A stretch of 64,000 nt of DNA, from assembly GCF_009601015.1 (NCBI RefSeq), contig NZ_WITJ01000012.1:1-64000 (forward strand). The letters are read 5' to 3'. Of this stretch, positions 34,986 to 44,153 are shown in pieces. The translations under genes and the position numbers were made by a program. The first letter of the stretch is position 1. Every line of letters starts with the position of its first letter. The DNA comes from Lactococcus hircilactis. GTDB taxonomy: Bacteria; Bacillota; Bacilli; Lactobacillales; Streptococcaceae. A model generated the notes under the pieces. That model made no database searches. It saw only the letters and a program-made list of their open reading frames with translations, and was not told where the DNA came from.

Positions 34986-37775
34986 ATGAAAATTAAAGAT
35001 ACGTTGAATCTTGGAAAAACAGCATTTCCAATGCGCGCAGGTCTGCCCAATAAAGAACCAGTGTGGCAAAAAAATTGGGACGATGCAGATTTGTATGGAA
35101 AACGCCAAGCATTGAATGAAGGAAAACCTTCGTACATGCTTCATGATGGACCGCCCTATGCGAATGGAAATATTCACATTGGACATTCATTGAATAAAGT
35201 GTCAAAAGATATTATTGTGCGTTATAAATCCATGTCTGGCTTTCGTGCGCCATATGTTCCAGGCTGGGATACGCATGGTTTACCAATCGAGCAACAACTG
35301 GCTAAAGCTGGATTAAAGCGCAAAGAGATGGATCGTGGTGCGTATTTGGAAGCCTGCCGAGAATATGCACTTTCCCAAGTGGATAAACAGCGTGCAGACT
35401 TTAAAACGCTTGGTGTTTTGGGCGATTGGGAACATCCTTATTTGACACTTTTGCCTGAATTTGAAGCACAAGAAATTCGTGTTTTTGGTAAAATGGCTGA
35501 AAAAGGCTATATCTATAAGGGAGCAAAGCCAATCTATTGGTCTCCTTCTTCAGAAAGTTCACTTGCTGAAGCTGAAATCGAATATCATGATGTGAAGTCT
35601 CCTTCTTTATATGTGGCGTTTAAGGCTGCAGATACAAAAGGTAAATTGCCAGAAGATACAGAGTTTGTCATCTGGACTACGACAGTGTGGACGTTCCCAT
35701 CTAATCGCGGAATTTTTGTCCATCCTGATTTTACTTATGTTTTAGTTGCTGTTGGAAAACGCAAGTTCTTAGTGGCACAAGATTTGGTTTCAGATGTGGC
35801 AGAAAAATTGGGTTGGGAAGATTTTGAAATCGTACAATCGATCAAAGGAAGTGAGATGGATCGGATGACGGCACATCATCCTTTTTATGATCGTGAATCA
35901 TTAGTGATGGTAGGGGACTATGTTTCAACTGATTCTGGGACAGGATTGGTTCATAGCTCACCAAATCATGGGGAAGATGATTATTTCTATTCTCGTGCGT
36001 ATCAATTGCCTGTGATTGAGGATTTAGATGAACAAGGGCGATTCAATGAAAACGCTCCAGGACTTGAAGGAATGTTTTATGAAGCCGCGATTCCAACGAT
36101 CCAAGGGTGGTTAGAAGAAAATGATCGTTTGCTTTCGATCACTTATTTCACACACGCGTATCCACACGATTGGAGAACAAAAAAACCTGTGGTTTATCGT
36201 GCAACACCACAATGGTTTGCGTCTATTGATAAATTCCGCCATGCGATTATGGATGAAGTAGAGCGTGTGGATTGGATTGTCACTTGGGGAAAAACCCGAC
36301 TTTACAATATGGTGCGCGATCGCGGTGATTGGGTTATTTCGCGTCAACGGGCGTGGGGCGTGCCGTTACCGATCTTTTATGGAGAAGATGGAAGCCCAAT
36401 CATTACTCCTGAAACAACAGAACATGTTGCACAACTTTTTGAAAAATATGGTTCAGGCTATTGGTTTACACATGAAGCAAGTGAGTTACTTCCTGAAGGA
36501 TTTACACATCCGAGTGCGCCAAACGGTATTTTTACAAAAGAACAAGACATCATGGACGTGTGGTTTGATTCAGGATCTTCATGGAATGGTGTTTTGAATA
36601 CGCGCTCAGAGTTGACTTATCCAGCCGATCTCTATTTGGAAGGTTCTGATCAATACCGTGGATGGTTTAATTCATCCATCACTACATCTGTCGCCGTTAA
36701 TGGGATTGCTCCTTATAAAGCGGTTCTTTCACAAGGATTTGTGTTGGACGGCAAAGGGATGAAAATGTCTAAATCATTGGGCAATACAATTCTTCCAGCG
36801 GATGTTACGAAAAAATTTGGTGCAGACATTCTTCGCCTGTGGGTCGCTTCTGTGGATTATGAAAATGACGTTCGAGTGTCCATGGATATTTTAGGTCAAG
36901 TTGCAGATACTTATCGTAAAATCAGAAATACCCTGCGTTTTTTGATTGCGAACACAGCAGATTTTTCTGTCAGTACTGACAGCATTGATTTTGCAGAACT
37001 TGTGGGCTCTGACAAGTACATGTTAGTCAAATTTAATGAACTGATTGCCTCGGTGAAAAAAAGCTACGACGCGTACAGTTTCATGACTGTTTATAAAGAA
37101 ATTGTGAATTTCTTAACGAATGATTTGTCTGCATTTTACCTTGATTTTGCAAAAGATGTGGTTTATATTGAGGCTAAAAATTCGGCATCACGTCGCGGGA
37201 TGCAAACAGTGATGTATCGAATGTTAGTTGATTTGGTCAAAATGCTTGTGCCAATCTTACCGCACACCGCAGAAGAAGTGTGGACCTATCTTGAATCAGA
37301 AAAAGAACCTTTTGCCTATCTGTCAGAAATGCCAGACGCGATTGATTACGCAGGATCAAGCGAACTTTTGGAGAATTGGACAGCGTTCTTTGATTTTAGA
37401 ACGAAAGTCCTCAAAGCGCTCGAAGAAGCACGTGAAGCAAAATTAATCGGAAAATCATTTGAAGCAAAAGTGACCATTTATCCAAACGAAGTAACGCGCG
37501 CTTTACTTCATTCGTTGGACGAAAATTTAGCGAAGTTATTGATTGTGTCAGAGCTTAGTATCTCAGAAGATCCAGCGCCAGAAACAGCGAGCGTCTTTAA
37601 TGACTGCGCAATCCTTGTAGAACACGCCCAAGGTGAAGTATGTGAGCGATGCCGCAGAACAGATGCTACTGTTGGAACACACGAAAATGAATTCCTCAAG
37701 ATGCTTTGTAATCACTGTGCACAGATCGTTGAATCAGAATTTCCATCTGTTTTGACAGACGGATTTGATGCATAA
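34986..37775 (+). CDS. ileS: Isoleucyl-tRNA synthetase
   Basis: A 929-residue class I synthetase. HIGHS (about 64-68) and KMSKS (about 593-597) are the ATP-binding signatures. The editing domain (CP1, about 180-390) lies between them. The C-terminal zinc-binding region has two CxxC pairs (CERC near 886 and CNHC near 907). I start at ATG 34986 ([20 protein letters not shown]) behind GGAGG; an upstream in-frame start would lie inside the inverted repeat. Regulation is by the T-box leader. One palindrome copy in frame encodes VSTD. Confidence 0.97.
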   Translation: MKIKDTLNLGKTAFPMRAGLPNKEPVWQKNWDDADLYGKRQALNEGKPSYMLHDGPPYANGNIHIGHSLNKVSKDIIVRYKSMSGFRAPYVPGWDTHGLPIEQQLAKAGLKRKEMDRGAYLEACREYALSQVDKQRADFKTLGVLGDWEHPYLTLLPEFEAQEIRVFGKMAEKGYIYKGAKPIYWSPSSESSLAEAEIEYHDVKSPSLYVAFKAADTKGKLPEDTEFVIWTTTVWTFPSNRGIFVHPDFTYVLVAVGKRKFLVAQDLVSDVAEKLGWEDFEIVQSIKGSEMDRMTAHHPFYDRESLVMVGDYVSTDSGTGLVHSSPNHGEDDYFYSRAYQLPVIEDLDEQGRFNENAPGLEGMFYEAAIPTIQGWLEENDRLLSITYFTHAYPHDWRTKKPVVYRATPQWFASIDKFRHAIMDEVERVDWIVTWGKTRLYNMVRDRGDWVISRQRAWGVPLPIFYGEDGSPIITPETTEHVAQLFEKYGSGYWFTHEASELLPEGFTHPSAPNGIFTKEQDIMDVWFDSGSSWNGVLNTRSELTYPADLYLEGSDQYRGWFNSSITTSVAVNGIAPYKAVLSQGFVLDGKGMKMSKSLGNTILPADVTKKFGADILRLWVASVDYENDVRVSMDILGQVADTYRKIRNTLRFLIANTADFSVSTDSIDFAELVGSDKYMLVKFNELIASVKKSYDAYSFMTVYKEIVNFLTNDLSAFYLDFAKDVVYIEAKNSASRRGMQTVMYRMLVDLVKMLVPILPHTAEEVWTYLESEKEPFAYLSEMPDAIDYAGSSELLENWTAFFDFRTKVLKALEEAREAKLIGKSFEAKVTIYPNEVTRALLHSLDENLAKLLIVSELSISEDPAPETASVFNDCAILVEHAQGEVCERCRRTDATVGTHENEFLKMLCNHCAQIVESEFPSVLTDGFDA
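36968..36981. repeat. Palindrome copy inside ileS
   Basis: Perfect 14-mer read as Val-Ser-Thr-Asp, between the KMSKS loop and the anticodon-binding domain. Confidence 0.95.
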
Positions 37776-37781
37776 TACAAT

Positions 37782-37811
37782 CAAAATGCTGTCAGTACTG
37801 ACAGCATTTTT
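37782..37811 (+). terminator. ileS terminator built on the palindrome
   Basis: AAAATGCTGTCAG and CTGACAGCATTTT form a perfect 13-bp stem with a TA centre, followed by T. The core 37790-37803 is a perfect copy of the 14-mer. Confidence 0.9.
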
Positions 37812-37814
37812 TGG

Positions 37815-37839
37815 AATAAAAAAACCTGCTAAAAGCAGG
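37815..37839 (-). terminator. Terminator of the DUF4044 gene
   Basis: On the minus strand CCTGCT/AGCAGG with a 3-base loop is followed by seven T. It begins three bases beyond the stop codon. Confidence 0.8.
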
Positions 37840-37841
37840 AA

Positions 37842-37958
37842 TTATAGTGCTGGAAGTACCATTGCAATAACGGTGAAGAGTGTCAAAATGAGCATGACGA
37901 TCACGACAACGAATACAATTTTTTGAAAAGTACTTTTGGGTTGTTTTTTATAAGCCAT
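37842..37958 (-). CDS. DUF4044-like 38-residue membrane protein
   Basis: A very short gene. It starts MAYKKQPKSTFQKIV and continues as a single hydrophobic helix (about residues 14-36) ending in VLPAL. The ATG at 37958 follows GAGGA by six bases, and a terminator follows the stop codon, so it is a real gene despite its size. Size, a basic N terminus and one transmembrane helix fit the DUF4044 family of streptococci and lactococci. The function is unknown. Confidence 0.75.
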   Translation of the reverse strand: MAYKKQPKSTFQKIVFVVVIVMLILTLFTVIAMVLPAL

Positions 37959-38039
37959 AATTTCCTCAATCATTTTTTCTTTCAATTGTAACAAGAAAAA
38001 ATATAAAATTCAAATGTTAAATGATTTGGATTGAGATTC

Positions 38040-38231
38040 TTATTTTTGTTCGTTTTCTTGAGCAATTCCTTTTTGATCAGCATCTGCAGCTAAAAATTTG
38101 GCAAATGGATCTTCGATTTTATCGCTCGTTTTCGTCGTTTTATCGACTGTATTAAGCACGTCAACATTGGATACGCCAAGTGTATCCATCATTTTATCAA
38201 AATCATCTCTTTTTCTAAACGTTAATCCCAT
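38040..38231 (-). CDS. 63-residue conserved small protein
   Basis: Starts MGLTFRKRDDFDKMMDTLG, then an acidic, disordered C-terminal half. The ATG at 38231 follows GAGGT. The N terminus resembles small streptococcal proteins annotated as the SPJ_0845 family, but I recall this only loosely. It lies 81 bases upstream of the DUF4044 gene on the same strand, and the two may be one transcript. No enzymatic motif is visible. Confidence 0.6.
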   Translation of the reverse strand: MGLTFRKRDDFDKMMDTLGVSNVDVLNTVDKTTKTSDKIEDPFAKFLAADADQKGIAQENEQK

Positions 38232-38411
38232 GATTTTACCTCATTCTTTCTTGAACATCAGTCATGAAATAATCATATCATTTTTAGGAAATGACTACAA
38301 GAAAAGAGTAATGCGCTTGCATAACTATTCATTTATGAGGAGGATAAAAAAAGAAAGTAAAAGAAAAATGAGATTTTCCCAAAAAAAAGAGATGAAAAGG
38401 GCTGATAAAAC

Positions 38412-38440
38412 TTGCTTTTTTCACAGTTTTTCGTTATAAT
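38412..38440 (+). promoter_or_regulatory. tuf promoter
   Basis: -35 TTGCTT (38412-38417), a 17-base spacer and -10 TATAAT (38435-38440). The 70-base leader has a hairpin GGTAGATTGTG/CACAGCCTGCC with wobble pairs (about 38451-38478). Confidence 0.85.
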
Positions 38441-38516
38441 TGTCAAGAACGGTAGATTGTGGGGACACAGCCTGCCTATTAAAAACTATTTTTTCTAAAA
38501 GGAGACATTTTTAAAA

Positions 38517-39713
38517 ATGGCTAAAGCTGTATACGATCGTAGTAAACCACACGTTAACATTGGTACTATTGGACACGTTGACCACGGTAAAACTACTTTG
38601 ACTGCTGCAATTACTAAAGTTCTTGCTGAAAAATATCCTTCTGCAACGAACGTTGTTAAAGACTATGCATCTATCGATGCTGCTCCAGAAGAACGCGAAC
38701 GTGGAATCACCATCAACACTGCTCACGTTGAATACGAAACTCCAGCACGTCACTACGCTCACATTGATGCGCCAGGTCACGCGGACTACGTTAAAAACAT
38801 GATCACTGGTGCTGCCCAAATGGACGGAGCAATCCTCGTTGTTGCTGCTACTGATGGACCAATGCCACAAACACGTGAACACATCTTGCTTTCACGTCAA
38901 GTTGGTGTTAAATACCTCATCGTTTTCCTTAACAAGGCTGACCTCGTTGATGATGATGAATTGATGGAACTCGTTGAAATGGAAGTTCGTGATCTTTTGA
39001 GCGAATACGACTTTGACGGCGACAATATTCCATTTGTACAAGGTTCAGCACTTGGTGCATTGAACGGCGAACAAAAATATGTTGATGCGATTCTTGAACT
39101 CATGAATATCGTTGATACTTACATCCCAACTCCAGAACGTGACCTTGACAAACCATTGCTTCTTCCAGTCGAAGACGTATTCTCAATCACTGGTCGTGGT
39201 ACTGTTGCTTCAGGACGTATCGAACGTGGTGTTGTTGAAGTGGGTAACGAAATCGAAATCGTCGGAATCAAAGAAGAAACTAAAAAAGCAGTTGTTACTG
39301 GTGTTGAAATGTTCCGTAAAACATTGACACGTGGTGAAGCCGGCGATAACGTTGGTGTGCTTTTACGTGGTGTCCTTCGTGACGAAATCGAACGTGGTCA
39401 AGTTATTGCTAAACCAGGTTCAATCACTCCACACACACAATTCGAAGGTGAAGTTTACGTATTGAGCAAAGAAGAAGGCGGACGTCACACTCCATTCTTC
39501 GACAACTATCGTCCTCAATTCTACTTCCACACAACTGACGTTACTGGTTCAATCAAACTTCCAGAAGGAACTGAAATGGTAATGCCTGGTGATAATGTCC
39601 ACATCGAAGTTGACCTTATCCACCCAGTTGCGATCGAAGAAGGAACAACATTCTCTATCCGTGAAGGTGGACGTACTGTTGGTTCAGGTATGGTTGCATC
39701 AATCGATAAATAA
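38517..39713 (+). CDS. tuf: Elongation factor Tu
   Basis: A 398-residue GTPase that brings aminoacyl-tRNA to the ribosome. GHVDHGKT (about 19-26, G1), the RGITI switch region (about 61-65), DAPGH (about 84-88, G3) and NKAD (about 139-142, G4) are intact, followed by beta-barrel domains 2 and 3. Codon use is strongly biased, as for fbaA. An AAGGAGA site precedes ATG 38517. It is monocistronic and no fusA is adjacent. Confidence 0.98.
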   Translation: MAKAVYDRSKPHVNIGTIGHVDHGKTTLTAAITKVLAEKYPSATNVVKDYASIDAAPEERERGITINTAHVEYETPARHYAHIDAPGHADYVKNMITGAAQMDGAILVVAATDGPMPQTREHILLSRQVGVKYLIVFLNKADLVDDDELMELVEMEVRDLLSEYDFDGDNIPFVQGSALGALNGEQKYVDAILELMNIVDTYIPTPERDLDKPLLLPVEDVFSITGRGTVASGRIERGVVEVGNEIEIVGIKEETKKAVVTGVEMFRKTLTRGEAGDNVGVLLRGVLRDEIERGQVIAKPGSITPHTQFEGEVYVLSKEEGGRHTPFFDNYRPQFYFHTTDVTGSIKLPEGTEMVMPGDNVHIEVDLIHPVAIEEGTTFSIREGGRTVGSGMVASIDK

Positions 39714-39728
39714 GTCGAATAAATGAAA

Positions 39729-39752
39729 AGCTGTCAGCACTGACAGCTTTTT
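39729..39752 (+). terminator. tuf terminator built on a palindrome variant
   Basis: AAAAGCTGTCAGCACTGACAGCTTTT, followed by more T, forms a stem with core variant TGTCAGCACTGACA (39732-39745). Confidence 0.9.
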
Positions 39753-39764
39753 TTTACGAAAATA

Positions 39765-39792
39765 GCATCATTGTCAGTACTGACAACGATGC
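39765..39792. repeat. 28-bp inverted repeat with palindrome copy, after tuf
   Basis: GCATCATTGTCAG and CTGACAACGATGC surround a perfect 14-mer (39772-39785). One A/C mismatch is present. No T run follows, so it is not a simple terminator. Confidence 0.85.
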
Positions 39793-39803
39793 AAATTAAA
39801 AAC

Positions 39804-39842
39804 AAAGGACTTCTTTTTAATTAAAAAAAGCAAGTCCTTTTT
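39804..39842. terminator. Bidirectional terminator between tuf and the DUF1831 gene
   Basis: Arms AAAGGACTT (39804-39812) and AAGTCCTTT (39832-39840), with additional inner A/T pairing and a T run on the right and T/A-rich flank on the left. Confidence 0.7.
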
Positions 39843-39864
39843 AGTTTTCAAGCAAAATGACCTC

Positions 39865-39878
39865 TGTCAGCACTGACA
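39865..39878. repeat. Palindrome variant after the DUF1831 gene (TGTCAGCACTGACA)
   Basis: One-base variant five bases beyond the stop codon of the minus-strand DUF1831 gene. Confidence 0.9.
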
Positions 39879-39882
39879 GAAA

Positions 39883-40221
39883 TTATTTTGTGATAAAAAT
39901 ACCACGATCGACCAAAACATTCATTTGGAAATAAAATTTTTCCTGAATAACGGCAGTCGCATTTTTAAAAATATTAACATTTCTCAATCCTGATTTGTCA
40001 GTGATGGACATCTTAAATCCCGTCAGATCTGGATTGATAATGATTTTTAATAAAAAACCAGCACCAGAATTGGGCACTTCTTCAAGCATCCGCTTGAATT
40101 CAAAATTTCCCACTTTTGTTTGAGCAAAAGTATTGTCTTTTAAAGTAAATTTTTTGATCGTAGGCGCAAGTGCGTAGGTTTGCTTGCAATCCTCCAATGT
40201 TTTTTCTGTAACGAAAGCCAT
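39883..40221 (-). CDS. DUF1831 family protein (cysteine desulfurase partner)
   Basis: A 112-residue protein with pattern DCKQTYALAPTIKKFTLKDNTF, C-terminal IQEKFYFQMNVLVDRGIF and beta-strand-rich middle. I recognise it as DUF1831, a family of lactic acid bacteria usually encoded next to a NifS-like gene, as here. It probably works with the desulfurase, but no biochemical role is established to my knowledge. It starts at ATG 40221 behind GGAGGAA and lies 20 bases after nifS. Confidence 0.75.
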   Translation of the reverse strand: MAFVTEKTLEDCKQTYALAPTIKKFTLKDNTFAQTKVGNFEFKRMLEEVPNSGAGFLLKIIINPDLTGFKMSITDKSGLRNVNIFKNATAVIQEKFYFQMNVLVDRGIFITK

Positions 40222-40241
40222 AATTCCTCCAACAATTAATT

Positions 40242-41357
40242 TTATTTTAAACTATTTTTTAATGCTAAAACAAACGCATCCACTTCCTCAAAAGTATTGA
40301 ATTCTGAAAAAGAAATCCGAATGTTTTCCTTTAATTGAGGAGCATGCTCCCCGTAAACACTGCTCAAAACGTGTGAGGGTTCAATTGTTCCTGCCGTGCA
40401 AGCTGATCCTGTAGAGATCGCAATTCCTGCCAAATCAAGTTTTGTCAATAGTAAATCATGATTGATTCCAGGAAATGCCAGATTGACGACGTATGGCATT
40501 GATGTTCCAAACTCATTTTTATAATAGTTGAGACCTGTGAGTTGCTCAATGAGATGGGATTTAAGCGCTAGAACATGATCATAATGTTGGTTGAGCTGAT
40601 CCAAAGCGAATTCCAAAGCTTTTGCCATTCCAACCAAGCCATGAATATTTTCAGTCCCAGCACGCCGTTTTTCTTCTTGCTCCCCTCCATGAATGAGCGG
40701 ATCAAACTTCAAATCACCATGATAAAGAAATCCTACACCTTTAGGACCATGAAATTTGTGCGCAGAAGCACTCAAAAAATCTGCCCCAATTTCAAGTGGA
40801 TGGACTGGAATCTTTCCCATCACTTGTGTTGCATCCACATGAAAGACCGCAGAATGATGCCTCAAATAATCACCCACCTCAGCTACTGGAAGCATTTGAC
40901 CGGTTTCATTATTTGACCACATCACACTTACCAAAATTGTCTCAGGACGAATCGCTTTAATGATGCTGTCAGCACTGATGGAACCATCCTTTTTGGGCTT
41001 GACCAAAGTAATCTCAAAACCATGACGGTCATGAAGATAGCTCAGTGCATTTAAAACAGAAGGGTGTTCAATTTCAGTACTGACAAGATGATTTCCAAGT
41101 GCACGATGTGCAAGTGCATAGCCAATGAGCGCTGTTGCGTTTGCCTCACTTGCACCAGAAGTAAAAGTCACGTGATGTGGCGTCACCTCAAGGGCATTTG
41201 CAATGACTTCACGACTTTTTCTGACCTTCTGAGCAGCAATTCGCCCATAAGAATGAATGCTTGAAGGATTTCCAAAAGTTGAAAGAAGGACATCAGACAT
41301 CACTTTCACTACCTCAGGCAATACAGGCGTTGTCGCCGCGTTATCTAAATATATAAT
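40242..41357 (-). CDS. nifS: NifS/IscS-type cysteine desulfurase with probable ATT start
   Basis: A PLP enzyme that mobilises sulfur from cysteine for Fe-S clusters and tRNA thiolation. SASAHKFHGPKG holds the PLP lysine, and STGSACTAGTIEPSH holds the active-site cysteine. The conserved N terminus IYLDNAATTPVLPEV is encoded upstream of the first conventional start (TTG 41321). Between an in-frame TGA (41373-41375) and this motif the codons are AAG GAA GTA ATC ATT ATT ATA TAT. Initiation must therefore use a non-standard codon, most likely ATT 41357 or 41360, behind AAAGGA. This gives about 371 residues. Confidence 0.85.
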   Translation of the reverse strand: MIYLDNAATTPVLPEVVKVMSDVLLSTFGNPSSIHSYGRIAAQKVRKSREVIANALEVTPHHVTFTSGASEANATALIGYALAHRALGNHLVSTEIEHPSVLNALSYLHDRHGFEITLVKPKKDGSISADSIIKAIRPETILVSVMWSNNETGQMLPVAEVGDYLRHHSAVFHVDATQVMGKIPVHPLEIGADFLSASAHKFHGPKGVGFLYHGDLKFDPLIHGGEQEEKRRAGTENIHGLVGMAKALEFALDQLNQHYDHVLALKSHLIEQLTGLNYYKNEFGTSMPYVVNLAFPGINHDLLLTKLDLAGIAISTGSACTAGTIEPSHVLSSVYGEHAPQLKENIRISFSEFNTFEEVDAFVLALKNSLK

Positions 41358-41528
41358 AATGATTACTTCCTTTCACTGAATCATAAGTAAGACGACCTCA
41401 AAACAAAGTCCTCACCAGAAGAAAAATCCATTGATTCTTTTTCTATTTTAACACGTTTAGAATTTTTTGTCTCTAAAATAAAAAACAACGAAAGAATCGA
41501 AGTTTTTAAGCATCCCAAAATGCTTCAG

Positions 41529-42494
41529 TTAATCTTGTGGTTTTTCATGCTCAAATAAAGGAGAAACAGGGCGTCCCTCATGAATCCGTAAAATCGCACT
41601 GGCTAAATATTCAGCCGCAGAGAGATATTTCACATTTTCAGGTTTGCGATGATCCGTCACGACAGAATCTGTCACCACAATCTCTTTAATTCCCGCATGA
41701 TTTAAAATATCCGCCGCATTAGTAGTGAATAACCCATGACTTGCAACAGCATAAATCTCACTTGCACCCGCCGCTTTCACAACGGCTGCCGCATTTCCAA
41801 AAGTCACACCAGAATTCAAAATATCATCAATTAAAATGACTTTTTTACCGGTCACATTTCCGATAACATAGCCATTTTCACGGTGTTTATCATCATCTTC
41901 GTAATCCACAATCGCGATAGGAGATTCAAGATATTCAGCTAAACTACGCGCACGCTTAATCCCCGAATTCTTTGGTGCAACAACCACAACATCATCACCA
42001 AACAACCCATTTTTACGATAATAGTCTGCAAAAAGCGGCACCGTAAACAAATTATCAACTGGAATATCAAAGAATCCTTGCACTTGAACAGCGTGTAAAT
42101 CCAATGTTAAAACGCGACTTGCTCCAGCTTTAACAATCATATCCGCCACTAATTTAGCAGTGATTGGCTCACGAGAAGTGGCTGTACGATCTTGACGCGC
42201 ATAACCAAAGTAAGGCATGACAATATTGACAGAATGAGCAGAAGCACGTTTGCAAGCATCAATCATGATTAAAAGTTCCCAAAGATGATCATTGACAGGA
42301 CAGCTCGTTGATTGGACGATGAAGACATCCCGACTCCGAACCGTTTCTTCCATATTGATCATAATTTCGCCATCAGAAAATTGTTTCGTAGAAACTTTTC
42401 CTAAAGGAACACCTGTAAATTGACTGATGTGTTCAGCAAGTCCAGGATTTGAAGTCAAAGCAAATAGTTTTAAGTGCGAGTCAGAGTAAACCAC
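41529..42494 (-). CDS. prs: Ribose-phosphate pyrophosphokinase
   Basis: A 321-residue enzyme making PRPP from ribose-5-phosphate and ATP for nucleotide, histidine and tryptophan synthesis. The ATP flexible-loop and metal region ([11 protein letters not shown], about 106-116; [13 protein letters not shown], about 136-148) and the PRPP-binding loop ([17 protein letters not shown], about 225-241) are present. The start is GTG 42494, five bases after GGAGAG. The start of the divergent lipoprotein gene lies 317 bases away. Confidence 0.95.
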   Translation of the reverse strand: MVYSDSHLKLFALTSNPGLAEHISQFTGVPLGKVSTKQFSDGEIMINMEETVRSRDVFIVQSTSCPVNDHLWELLIMIDACKRASAHSVNIVMPYFGYARQDRTATSREPITAKLVADMIVKAGASRVLTLDLHAVQVQGFFDIPVDNLFTVPLFADYYRKNGLFGDDVVVVAPKNSGIKRARSLAEYLESPIAIVDYEDDDKHRENGYVIGNVTGKKVILIDDILNSGVTFGNAAAVVKAAGASEIYAVASHGLFTTNAADILNHAGIKEIVVTDSVVTDHRKPENVKYLSAAEYLASAILRIHEGRPVSPLFEHEKPQD

Positions 42495-42571
42495 GAATTC
42501 TCTCCATTTTCATATTATAGGAAGAGTCATCCAAAGATGAACACTCCCAACATTTTATTTGATATATCTCT

Positions 42572-42580
42572 ATTTTACCA
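42572..42580 (-). promoter_or_regulatory. Possible extended -10 promoter of prs
   Basis: On the minus strand the segment reads TGGTAAAAT, about 78 bases before the prs start. No clear -35. Confidence 0.45.
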
Positions 42581-42712
42581 AAAAACTTATAAAAAGAATA
42601 GTCTTTTTTAACACAGATCAGAATGAAAGGGCTTTTAATTTTTTGCAATTGAAAGATAAATCTAACATTGTGTTGACAGTTGTGATCAATTTGTGAAAAC
42701 ATGATCAAGCGC

Positions 42713-42741
42713 TTGCGTAATAAATAAAATAGTGCTATACT
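42713..42741 (+). promoter_or_regulatory. Promoter of the duplicated-domain lipoprotein gene
   Basis: -35 TTGCGT (42713-42718), a 17-base spacer and extended -10 TGCTATACT (42733-42741). Just upstream are two TGATCA-like half sites (42683-42688, 42702-42707), which could be an operator. Confidence 0.75.
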
Positions 42742-42811
42742 AGTACTGTCAACTTGTCAAATGATCTGTTTGGCAAATCGAAATTTTATCATCTTCATGA
42801 GGAGAAAAAAA

Positions 42812-43966
42812 ATGAAAAAAACAAAAATCGTCTCACTTTTTGCAGTTTCTGCACTCTCAGTAGCCATGCTTGCTGCTTGTGGAAACAACAACTCAACTAA
42901 AACATCAAGTTCTGATGCGAAAACAACTCAATCAGCAAAAACAATGGATGTCTTTGCTGGAGCAACAAAAGGGACCGATAGCTTTGCAGATCTTCAAAAA
43001 GGATTTGCTAAAAATGGCGCATGGTTAAATGCGACAAAAGGAGATATGGACGCTTCTGGAAAAACACTGACCGTGGAAGGGCTCTTTCTTGGCGACAATG
43101 CCGTTGCGCGTAAATTAGCAATCTACAATCAAGATAGCAACTTCAAAATCACAGCACGTTACACACTAACAGTTGGTAAAATCGAAGTGAAATCTCCAGG
43201 ATTCTATATCTCAAACGGTACAGTCAAAGGAAATGTAGATGTTTTTGCAGCAGGATTCCACGGACAAACAGGTCAAGGGGTTGCTGGACAAGCCACTATT
43301 GATGGGAATTTGACTTTTGCGAGCCAAGCCTTACTTGATGCTTACAATAAATTGCCAGACGCACAAAAAGTTAAAGTTACTGGAACAACATCTGTTGTTA
43401 AAGGTGACGTTGTTTCATACGGTGCAGGTGCGATTAAAGCAGCTGAACACGGAAATGTGACTTACCTCTTCAAAGGAAATGGATCAGATACTCAAACCGG
43501 AGCAACCACAGGAACTGCAGATGCAGCAACATTTACTTCAGGACTTGGAAAAAATGGCGCATGGTTAGTCGCAGCAAATAAAGACATCGATGCTTCAGGA
43601 AAAGACATCACAGTTGATGGCATCTTCTTGAATGAAGCAGGTATGGTCCAACGGACACTTGCCCTTGCAACAACAAATCAAACACACCAAATCACAGGCA
43701 CATTTACTTTGACAGTCGGACGTTTGATCGTCAACTCACCTGCCACAGACTTTGAAGGTGGAAATGTAAAAGGTGATGTTTATGTTGGAAAAGATGGCTC
43801 ACTCCAATCACGTGGTATGAAGACACCTGCAGGCACTGTTTCAGAATCCATGATCACAGGAAATCTCTACTTTGCAACTCAAAAACAATTGGATGCTTAT
43901 AAAGCACTTCCAGCTGCAAATCAATTTAAAGTATCAGGAACAGTAGGCGTAAAAACAGCAGATTAA
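42812..43966 (+). CDS. Lipoprotein with two tandem copies of an unrecognised domain
   Basis: A 384-residue exported lipoprotein. The signal peptide MKKTKIVSLFAVSALSVAMLAAC ends in a lipobox (LAAC; Cys near 23), followed by a Ser/Thr/Asn linker. Two homologous domains of about 150 residues follow. The first runs from FAKNGAWLNATKGDMDASGK to VKVTGTTSV, and the second from LGKNGAWLVAANKDIDASGK to FKVSGTVGV, with a period near 178 residues. Both share TLTVG, NVKGDVYV-like and LDAYxxLP motifs that suggest a beta-rich fold. I do not recognise the family. ATG 42812 follows GAGGAGA. Monocistronic. Confidence 0.8.
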   Translation: MKKTKIVSLFAVSALSVAMLAACGNNNSTKTSSSDAKTTQSAKTMDVFAGATKGTDSFADLQKGFAKNGAWLNATKGDMDASGKTLTVEGLFLGDNAVARKLAIYNQDSNFKITARYTLTVGKIEVKSPGFYISNGTVKGNVDVFAAGFHGQTGQGVAGQATIDGNLTFASQALLDAYNKLPDAQKVKVTGTTSVVKGDVVSYGAGAIKAAEHGNVTYLFKGNGSDTQTGATTGTADAATFTSGLGKNGAWLVAANKDIDASGKDITVDGIFLNEAGMVQRTLALATTNQTHQITGTFTLTVGRLIVNSPATDFEGGNVKGDVYVGKDGSLQSRGMKTPAGTVSESMITGNLYFATQKQLDAYKALPAANQFKVSGTVGVKTAD

Positions 43967-43987
43967 TTTTCAAATGAATCAATAAAG

Positions 43988-44013
43988 AAAGCCTTTTGAA
44001 AAGGCTTTTTTTT
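43988..44013 (+). terminator. Lipoprotein gene terminator
   Basis: Stem AAAGCCTT/AAGGCTTT with a short loop, followed by a T run. Confidence 0.9.
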
Positions 44014-44153
44014 AATCTCAAAAAGTTGTATAATAGGGTAATCTATTGTTTTTTAATTGAGCATCGAAACATAAAAAATAGTCATGACATGCTCTAAAAA
44101 ATATTAATATCTTGCTATTATCATTTAAAATCATAAAAATATTGGAGAAAAAG

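Noticed and set aside
34926-35205. Minus-strand reading frames at the start of ileS
   Set aside because: They are antisense to the conserved ileS N terminus and have no translation signals.
38098-38439. 113-residue plus-strand reading frame before tuf
   Set aside because: It is antisense to the 63-residue gene and then runs through the tuf promoter; the product is low complexity.
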